Assembly: GCA_009908585.1 (NCBI GenBank)
Contig: JAAAOZ010000065.1
Coordinates: forward strand, 1 to 5,096
Direction: 5' to 3'
From: Chloroflexota bacterium
GTDB lineage: Bacteria > Chloroflexota > Anaerolineae > B4-G1 > SLSP01
DNA: 5,096 bases
Position numbers and translations under genes: made by a program. Positions within the stretch are counted from its first letter, which is position 1, and the number at the start of each line of letters is the position of its first letter. This document shows positions 1 through 4,305 of the stretch, piece by piece. Below the pieces are notes generated by a model. It saw only the letters and a program-made list of their open reading frames with translations. It made no database searches and was not told where the DNA came from.

Positions 1-1533
1 GGGGGCCGTATCGAAGAAGAACCATCGTCGTAGGCCCTTGGGCGCGGGGGCGCAGCTTCCATTCTCATCGTCCGGCCCGTGGGTCGCGCGAAACTCCGCG
101 ACCGCCGTCGCGCCCAATCCGGCCAGCGCGGCTAACGCCACCGTCAGGGGGAAGACCCAGCGGAACGGCGAGTGCGATTGATCGAAAAAAGGCAGAGCGT
201 AGATCACGGCGTAGAGCGGCGTCCCGAAGATACATCCCAGCGAGAAGAGCGAGAGCAGCGTGAAGAAGGGCGCGTAGGGATCGCACAACCACGCGCTCAA
301 CGCGCTGCGTAATTTTACCCTAAGCCGCTGCTTGCGCGGCGTGGGCTTACGCCCGAAGCCGGAAGGCGCAGTGTGCTTATCCACTAGCGGGCGCACCACC
401 GCGATCACGGCCAACAGCAGCGGAAGGATGCCCACATAGGCCGCGCCCTCCACGTAATTCTTGATGCCCCAATCGAACGCCGAGATGGGATCGCCGTGGG
501 CGTTCACTGTAGCATGCATCCATTGTCCTGTGAAAAAATTGAAGAGCGTGGCATGTGTGGGATTGCCGAAGAAGTTCGGCGCCAAGAAGGTGATGATGCG
601 CCGCTTGGGATAGGCCCAGCCGAGGACGTCGGAGAGCGCGACGGCGCCCTCGCGGAAGCTACTCTGCACAACCTCGTAGAGAGGAATCAACTGGATCGCG
701 CCCAGGGCCAGCCCCAGGCCGACCATCAAGATCAAGAGCAGCGCCGGGCGAACGACCTCGGCGCGCCACTGTTCGCGGGGGTAGCGCCACAGCCGATAGG
801 CCAATCGCCACGCGCCAAACGCGCCGATGACTAACAACGAGAAGTAGGTGGCCTCGGCGTGGCCCGCCAGAATCTGAAGGCCCAGCACGACCGCGCCGCA
901 GAGCGCCCACGGCACCATCGCGCGCGGCTGCGCGAAGCAGCGCTCGCGCCGCACCGTCAAATCGACCAGGGCCATCAGCAGCGGCAGCCACGAGGCCGCC
1001 GCGACGATCATCGGATGCACGACGGAGGCAATCAGAAAACCGCTGAATTGGAACGTCACGCCCGCTAGGAAAGCGCCGTGGCGCCGCGCGCCTATCGTGC
1101 GCGCCATCACATACATCGAGAGGCCCGCAATCCCCAATTGAAGCGCGATGAAGACGCCAAACGCGCGGGAGATCGGCAATATAAAGAAGAGCCAGGTCAG
1201 GGGGTAAAGCGCGGCATGTTGGCCATTCGCCAGGAAAGGATGACCGGCAAAGAGATATGGGTCCCACAGCGGCAGCGAGCGCTCCGGCAAGGAAGTGACT
1301 AAGAAGCGCTTCCAGGGATAATTCTGCAAGATTAGATCGGCGAGCAGCGGGTTTTGGACCTCAGTGACGCCCATCGTATCGGCGGCAGCGCGATACGGCG
1401 CGAAGGTATAGAGAATATCAGCGGGCAGCAGCGTGCGATTGCCCACGACCACCGGCGCGAAGAAGAGCACCGGCAGGATGAGCAACCCCATCATCCACAT
1501 CAGATCGCGCCGCCAGTTGCACTGTCTAATCAT
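1..1533 (-). CDS. YfhO-family polytopic membrane protein (3' end outside window)
   Basis: The minus-strand frame stays open from ATG 1533 to base 1, giving 511 residues without a stop; related proteins usually have about 700-900, so the C-terminus is missing. The protein is strongly hydrophobic with many membrane segments, for example residues 12-31, 112-147, 152-190, 207-245, 262-285, 365-382 and 418-449. Family-like stretches are LPADILYTFAPYR (36-48), LWDPYLFAGHPFLANGQ (89-105), FQFSGF and VHP (161-174), ILAGHAEATYF (221-231), QLIPLYEVVQSSFREG (281-296), FLAPNFFGNP (316-325), YVEGAAYVGILPLLLA (360-375) and SPFRWVFPLTVALAALAGLG (455-474). A basic loop (392-410) is probably cytoplasmic. YfhO-like proteins are GT-C-type putative glycosyltransferases of envelope glycan pathways; the substrate here cannot be told. 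ATG 1533 is the first usable start after an in-frame TGA at 1573-1575, but lacks a good Shine-Dalgarno sequence. Family call firm, exact function not. Confidence 0.85.
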   Translation of the reverse strand, partial: MIRQCNWRRDLMWMMGLLILPVLFFAPVVVGNRTLLPADILYTFAPYRAAADTMGVTEVQNPLLADLILQNYPWKRFLVTSLPERSLPLWDPYLFAGHPFLANGQHAALYPLTWLFFILPISRAFGVFIALQLGIAGLSMYVMARTIGARRHGAFLAGVTFQFSGFLIASVVHPMIVAAASWLPLLMALVDLTVRRERCFAQPRAMVPWALCGAVVLGLQILAGHAEATYFSLLVIGAFGAWRLAYRLWRYPREQWRAEVVRPALLLILMVGLGLALGAIQLIPLYEVVQSSFREGAVALSDVLGWAYPKRRIITFLAPNFFGNPTHATLFNFFTGQWMHATVNAHGDPISAFDWGIKNYVEGAAYVGILPLLLAVIAVVRPLVDKHTAPSGFGRKPTPRKQRLRVKLRSALSAWLCDPYAPFFTLLSLFSLGCIFGTPLYAVIYALPFFDQSHSPFRWVFPLTVALAALAGLGATAVAEFRATHGPDDENGSCAPAPKGLRRWFFFDTAP

Positions 1534-1555
1534 GCCACCAACGCCATCTAAACAT
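1526..1555 (-). promoter_or_regulatory. Possible upstream mini-ORF with its own RBS
   Basis: A GGAG at 1562-1565 lies 6 bases before an ATG at 1555. That ATG opens a nine-codon frame, MFRWRWWHD, ending in TAG (1526-1528) and overlapping the first eight bases of the membrane-protein gene in another frame. The only good ribosome binding site near that gene thus serves the mini-ORF rather than ATG 1533. It could be a translational coupling leader, or an indel may have split the true N-terminus. It could also be chance. Confidence 0.25.
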
Positions 1556-1587
1556 ATCTCACTCCATAAAGATCATAGACAGCAAAA

Positions 1588-1618
1588 CAGGGCCTGGAGA
1601 AATTATCCCCAAGCCCTG
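1588..1618 (-). terminator. Candidate weak intrinsic terminator
   Basis: On the minus strand CAGGGC (1618-1613) pairs with GCCCTG (1593-1588). After one mismatch, three more pairs form (1611-1609 with 1597-1595), leaving an 11-base loop. The stem is followed by TTTTGCTG, a short T tract. It lies about 390 bases after the receiver gene stop and 55 bases before the membrane-protein start, so it could end the upstream transcript. The T tract is short and the stem imperfect. Read on the plus strand, the same hairpin is followed five bases later by TTTTTT. Confidence 0.3.
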
Positions 1619-1634
1619 AAAGCTTTTTTATAAT

Positions 1635-1659
1635 CCCGGCTCTTCGGGAGTTCGCCGGG
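1635..1659. repeat. Short GC-rich hairpin
   Basis: CCCGGC (1635-1640) and GCCGGG (1654-1659) form a six-pair stem with a 13-base loop. The T-rich run lies before it on the plus strand, and an A-rich run follows it on the minus strand. It therefore does not fit an intrinsic terminator in either direction. Role unknown. Confidence 0.35.
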
Positions 1660-1723
1660 GCAACTGCTCCATACTCTACCCGCAACCCAGCAATAACATA
1701 AAGGCTCTTATTGGTTTTTAGGT

Positions 1724-1892
1724 GAAATTGGGTGCGAATGATGATCATACTCTCGTTACACTGAGTTTCACAGAGTTTTCCACGGAGATACACAGAGAGA
1801 ATCATTTCTCCGTGCTTCTCTGTGCCTTCTCGGTGATGCTCCGTGTCCAAATTAAAACGTTGGATGAACGAGGGTTGATTTCACCCAATTTC
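1724..1892. repeat. Inverted repeat pair enclosing the palindromic array
   Basis: GAAATTGGGTG (1724-1734) is the exact reverse complement of CACCCAATTTC (1882-1892), 11 of 11 bases. The 147 bases between contain the heptamer array and no gene. A two-base gap extends the match by CTA. The arrangement (short terminal inverted repeats, about 169 bases, no coding capacity, internal palindrome) resembles a miniature non-autonomous element. The ends match no transposon family known to me. Confidence 0.4.
1759..1845. repeat. Palindromic array of eight heptamers, CACNGAG x4 then CTCNGTG x4
   Basis: The forward units CACTGAG, CACAGAG, CACGGAG and CACAGAG start at 1759, 1769, 1781 and 1791. After a ten-base spacer, the reverse units CTCCGTG, CTCTGTG, CTCGGTG and CTCCGTG start at 1808, 1818, 1829 and 1839. 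Spacings are 10, 12, 10 and 10, 11, 10 bases, close to one helical turn. The halves can fold into a long hairpin. In one register CACAGAGA (1791-1798) pairs perfectly with TCTCTGTG (1817-1824), and CACGGAGA (1781-1788) pairs with TCTCGGTG (1828-1835) with one mismatch. I recall similar palindromes between genes in many environmental bacterial genomes, but cannot verify it here. Confidence 0.75.
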
Positions 1893-2004
1893 CTATATGG
1901 GCCTAACATAAAAAGGTCTGTGGTCTCCACAAGCGCGATAACCTTCACTGCTTTTAGGCCTGCTTAGAGAGTTATCTGGCAAAATCCCAAAGGCCCATAA
2001 GCCC

Positions 2005-2886
2005 TCAGACCTGTTTTTGCCCTACCAGTGCTTGACGCAACTCGACCAGCCCTCCCTCACGAGGAATCTGGTCGGAAGAGAACAGCGCAATCTGGAACTT
2101 GACCACCGGCAACGGCTCTCCACCACGGAGCATGCCATTCTCCCAATCCCGATGGGGATAGAAGAAAGAGACCGCTTCATTCAAGCGCTGGTCAAGTTTA
2201 TCCCGAACAGCCTTTCCCTTCTCGTCCGCGGGCGCGATCAGGACAAATTGATAGGTGTCCAACTGGCCGACGAACGGCTCAAAATCGAGCAGTTCAGAGG
2301 CTGTGTTACGCATAATCAGCGCCACCGCCCGCAACACATCGTCGTGGGTCACGAAACCATAGGAATTGCTGAAGGCCGGCATCCCACTCAAATCGATCAA
2401 GATCAAGGAGAGATCCTCATCCCTCGCTACGCGCCCAATCTGCTCCTCAACCAACACCGAGGTCGGCAACCCGGTGACCGGGTGCAGGAGAATATCCAGA
2501 TTATTGCGTCGCAGGATATTGCTGACCCGATACCGTAACTCTTGGACGTCGAAGGGTTTGGTGATGTAATCCACCGCCCCCAACTCCAGCCCCGTCAGGC
2601 GGTCCATTCGCTCGCGGCGCTCGGTCAGGAAGATGATGGGGGTATGTTCCGTCCGTCGTTGGGATCGAAGGCGCGAACAGACCTCATAACCATCGATATC
2701 CGGCAGGTGAATATCCAGCACAATAAGGTCGGGCAACTTCTCTGTCGCGATCTTTAACGCATCCTGGCCCCATGCAGCGTGCGAGACCTGATACCCTAAA
2801 GAGGAGAAATAAGCAGAGAGCATCTCCGACGTGTTGGGATCGTCCTCTACAATGAGAATATGACGAACATTCCCCTCTTCTGCCAT
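2005..2886 (-). CDS. Response regulator: receiver domain plus degenerate GGDEF domain
   Basis: The gene encodes 293 residues from ATG 2886. Residues 8-127 form a CheY-type receiver with all key residues: acidic pair D15-D16, phospho-acceptor D58 in VLDIHLPDIDG, T88 and K110 in TKPF. Residues 131-280 follow a GGDEF fold, recognisable from HPVTGLPT (135-142) and ILIDLSGMPAFSNSYGF (162-178). The signature, however, reads GQLDTYQF (207-214), so diguanylate cyclase activity is not expected; GTP or partner binding remains possible. No DNA-binding domain is present. An in-frame TTG at 2931 would add 15 residues and overlap the previous gene, so it is less likely. GTG 2889 has better spacing to GAGG than ATG 2886 and is a real alternative. 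The PAS-V4R stop lies 16 bases upstream on the same strand, suggesting one transcript. The protein is probably cytoplasmic and activated by an unseen kinase. Confidence 0.88.
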   Translation of the reverse strand: MAEEGNVRHILIVEDDPNTSEMLSAYFSSLGYQVSHAAWGQDALKIATEKLPDLIVLDIHLPDIDGYEVCSRLRSQRRTEHTPIIFLTERRERMDRLTGLELGAVDYITKPFDVQELRYRVSNILRRNNLDILLHPVTGLPTSVLVEEQIGRVARDEDLSLILIDLSGMPAFSNSYGFVTHDDVLRAVALIMRNTASELLDFEPFVGQLDTYQFVLIAPADEKGKAVRDKLDQRLNEAVSFFYPHRDWENGMLRGGEPLPVVKFQIALFSSDQIPREGGLVELRQALVGQKQV

Positions 2887-2897
2887 CACACTCACAA

Positions 2898-2901
2898 CCT
2901 C
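2898..2901 (-). promoter_or_regulatory. Ribosome binding site of the receiver gene
   Basis: GAGG lies in the short gap after the PAS-V4R stop (2903-2905). It is 8 bases from GTG 2889 and 11 bases from ATG 2886. This argues for a start here rather than at TTG 2931, although the choice between the adjacent GTG and ATG is open. Confidence 0.5.
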
Positions 2902-2902
2902 G

Positions 2903-3817
2903 TTATCCAATGGGTTCTTTATAGACCGCAAAATCGCAGGATTCGTGCCCCATACCGATGCACGTCATCTGATCGACGCGGAAGGTGCGCCCGCCACTCA
3001 GCCAGCGAAGCGACTCTTCGATGATGCCGGCGGCGATGAAGCCGCCCGGACGCTCCACTTCACGCCCCCAGCACATAGAGCAGCGCTCAATCACGTAGAC
3101 GAAGTGATCGCCGCCGGGGTCCTTGACGAGCGATTTCTGATCGCTCAGGGAGTCGAAGACCTTGGCGACGGCGGGCAATCCGGCCTTGAGCTTTGCGGGC
3201 AGCGGCAGCACCTTGAAGGCCTGCGGCAGGCCGCGGCCGGTGAGCGTGAACCCGCCCTGCACGCGGACGAAGCGAAGCCCGTACGGCGCATCCTGCGCCT
3301 CGATCTCCTCGATGAGCTGGCCGTTGAGCGCCGTGAGCTCGGCCGCCCGTTCGTCCGCGGTGTGACGCAGCCGCGTCTCGTCCTCGAACTGCCGATCGAT
3401 CGGCGTCAGCCACGCCGCTTCGCCGACGACCTCGCCCGACTCGCCGCGAACCGGCGCGCTCCAGACCCGCACCGCGGGCGAGGCGCCCCGCTCCGGCGCG
3501 GCGCCGCCCGGCTGAGCCTCGCCGCCCCCCGTCGCGGGCATCATCCACTCGTGCCCCGCGGGCGCCGGCCGGCTGCCCAGACCCAGGTGATGCTCGAAGA
3601 GCTTCCTCCAGCTCGCGGGCACCGACTCCGTCAGGCGCCGACCCCGCAACGCTTCGAACGGCGCGCCCAGGATCTCACCCGCGGCCCGATTCGCGTACGT
3701 CGTCACGCCGTGCGGATCCACCATCACCAGCCCGCCCTCCGCCGAGTCGACGAACCGCGCGATCTGCCGATAGGCCTCCGGCGAAACCCGGCCCGAATGA
3801 TCGAGATGATCGCTCAC
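2903..3817 (-). CDS. PAS-V4R domain sensor protein
   Basis: The 304-residue product has an N-terminal PAS domain (about 15-139, core GGLVMVDPHGVTTYANRAAG at 28-47), a charged helix likely to be coiled coil (141-175) and a C-terminal V4R (4-vinyl reductase-like) domain (177-304). V4R marks are CSMCWGR (246-252), WLSGGRTFRV (272-281), and C286 and C294 in the tail ending CDFAVYKEPIG. V4R domains bind small molecules or metal, as in BchJ and the sensor part of DmpR/XylR regulators; C246, C249, C286 and C294 are candidate ligands. There is no kinase, DNA-binding or catalytic output domain, signal peptide or membrane segment, so it is probably a cytoplasmic sensor acting through a partner, likely the receiver protein encoded 16 bases downstream. 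GTG 3817 is the only standard start before an in-frame stop near 3915. A Gly/Ala/Pro-rich stretch (97-115) interrupts the PAS fold. Ligand unknown. Confidence 0.82.
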   Translation of the reverse strand: MSDHLDHSGRVSPEAYRQIARFVDSAEGGLVMVDPHGVTTYANRAAGEILGAPFEALRGRRLTESVPASWRKLFEHHLGLGSRPAPAGHEWMMPATGGGEAQPGGAAPERGASPAVRVWSAPVRGESGEVVGEAAWLTPIDRQFEDETRLRHTADERAAELTALNGQLIEEIEAQDAPYGLRFVRVQGGFTLTGRGLPQAFKVLPLPAKLKAGLPAVAKVFDSLSDQKSLVKDPGGDHFVYVIERCSMCWGREVERPGGFIAAGIIEESLRWLSGGRTFRVDQMTCIGMGHESCDFAVYKEPIG

Positions 3818-3824
3818 GAGCAGA

Positions 3825-3830
3825 CCCTTC
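3825..3830 (-). promoter_or_regulatory. Ribosome binding site of the PAS-V4R gene
   Basis: GAAGGG, within AAGAAGGG, is 7 bases before GTG 3817. The purine-rich match at normal spacing supports the GTG start. Confidence 0.6.
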
Positions 3831-3859
3831 TTATCGTCCGAATGGACACGCGAGGGGAT

Positions 3860-3890
3860 CCGCCGCGGGGCCGACGTCCCTACGCGGCGG
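3860..3890. repeat. GC-rich inverted repeat
   Basis: CCGCCGCG (3860-3867) pairs exactly with CGCGGCGG (3883-3890). GGG (3868-3870) with CCC (3878-3880) extends the stem past a two-base bulge, leaving a seven-base loop. It lies in the likely 5' region of the PAS-V4R transcript, 43 bases before its start codon. No T tract follows on either strand, so it is not an intrinsic terminator. Random occurrence in high-GC DNA is possible. Confidence 0.4.
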
Positions 3891-3940
3891 CGAAAACGGA
3901 CCTCCTCGCCGTCGCTTCAAGCGTTCGCCCACGACGCGAT

Positions 3941-3988
3941 TCCGGGGGTGAGTCCGGGGGCGAGTCCGGGGGCGAGTCCGGGGGTCGG
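3941..3988 (+). repeat. Four 12-base tandem repeats with G-quadruplex pattern
   Basis: Units of TCCGGGGGYGAG start at 3941, 3953, 3965 and 3977. Units two and three are identical, the first differs by one base, and the fourth decays at its last four bases. They place four runs of five G at 3944-3948, 3956-3960, 3968-3972 and 3980-3984, each separated by exactly seven bases. This fits the usual G-quadruplex motif. The tract is about 125 bases upstream of the PAS-V4R start and 320 bases upstream of the hydrolase start. Confidence 0.8.
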
Positions 3989-4045
3989 AGGTCGAGATCC
4001 GGTTCTTCTGAATTCTCTGATTCGCAGCGGCGTCACGCGAGAAAA

Positions 4046-4068
4046 CTCGACGGTCGATACCGGTCGAG
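4046..4068. promoter_or_regulatory. Imperfect 23-base palindrome, possible operator
   Basis: CTCGAC (4046-4051) and GTCGAG (4063-4068) are exact inverted copies. Inside them GGT (4052-4054) pairs with ACC (4059-4061) past a bulged G, around a CGAT loop. Within it GGTCGA is also directly repeated (4052-4057 and 4062-4067). Its place in a divergent gap would suit a regulator binding site, but nothing links it to a particular protein. Confidence 0.3.
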
Positions 4069-4171
4069 GCCGACGGCCGCGGCGACACGTGCGAGGGCTT
4101 CAAGGCCCGGGGCGGGGCGTTCGTGGCCCCACTGGTTGCATCCACCGACCGCCGCCCCGATACTCCCCGTC

Positions 4172-4190
4172 CCCGAGCGAGACGCTCGGG
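4172..4190. repeat. Perfect 8-base-pair hairpin
   Basis: CCCGAGCG (4172-4179) and CGCTCGGG (4183-4190) pair perfectly around the loop AGA. No T tract follows in either direction, so it is not a standard intrinsic terminator. It sits about 115 bases before the hydrolase start and may be a transcript structure or a dispersed palindrome. Confidence 0.5.
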
Positions 4191-4305
4191 AAACGGTTCG
4201 ACGAGGCCAACCGCCCGCCCCACCGATTGCACGTCCCGTGAACCCCTTGGGCTGGGCGTTGATGCGAGACGCTTCCTCCAAGCTCCCAGTCCGAATCGGG
4301 TCCCT

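Larger units (their letters stand above)
1694..1912. repeat. Direct repeat pair TAACATAAA
   Basis: TAACATAAA occurs at 1694-1702 and again at 1904-1912. The next bases are also similar (GGCTCT after the first, AAGGTCT after the second). The pair lies outside the inverted repeat at 1724-1734/1882-1892, as target-site duplications would. However, the copies stand 21 and 11 bases away from it rather than abutting, so the link is weak. Confidence 0.3.
1534..2004. other. Non-coding gap with repeats and hairpins
   Basis: This 471-base stretch separates the receiver gene from the membrane-protein gene. It is A+T-richer than the genes (25 of 60 bases G or C in 1681-1740). Open frames across it on both strands translate the palindromic array into low-complexity peptides and resemble no protein. 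It holds the structures listed separately: hairpins at 1588-1618 and 1635-1659, the heptamer array at 1759-1845, an inverted repeat pair around the array and a direct repeat pair outside it. A further GATAAC/GTTATC inverted pair sits at 1937-1942 and 1971-1976. No clear promoter was found for the membrane-protein gene; TATGAT at 1577-1572 has no matching -35 box. Confidence 0.6.
3818..4305. other. GC-rich divergent gap
   Basis: These 488 bases lie between the minus-strand PAS-V4R start and the plus-strand hydrolase start, so promoters for both are expected here. No convincing -35/-10 pair can be read in such G+C-rich sequence. Open frames on both strands give Arg/Pro/Gly-rich peptides typical of non-coding high-GC DNA. 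The recognisable structures are listed separately: inverted repeat 3860-3890, 12-base tandem repeats 3941-3988, palindrome 4046-4068 and hairpin 4172-4190. No tRNA-like cloverleaf was recognised. Confidence 0.55.

Noticed and set aside
659..1267. 202-codon minus-strand frame inside the membrane-protein gene
   Set aside because: It is out of frame with the YfhO-like protein, which gives continuous family-like sequence over the same bases. The alternative product is Arg/Ala-rich with no recognised domain.
1548..1850. 100-codon minus-strand frame containing HREGTEKHGE
   Set aside because: That peptide is a translation of the CTCNGTG/CACNGAG repeat. The rest has no similarity I recognise, and the frame overlaps the membrane-protein start.
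1722..1967. 81-codon plus-strand frame
   Set aside because: It also reads through the palindromic array and has no ribosome binding site or domain.
2017..2538. 173-codon plus-strand frame
   Set aside because: It is antisense to the receiver/GGDEF-like gene and has no recognisable domain.
3941..3988. CRISPR array
   Set aside because: The 12-base units are directly contiguous with no spacers, and no cas genes are nearby.
4172..4215. tRNA gene suggested by a strong hairpin followed by GGTTCGA
   Set aside because: No acceptor stem, D arm or anticodon arm can be placed around it.
3831..4281. Overlapping 82-133 codon frames on both strands in the divergent gap
   Set aside because: The products are low-complexity Arg/Pro/Gly-rich, partly translations of the 12-base repeats, and mutually overlapping.
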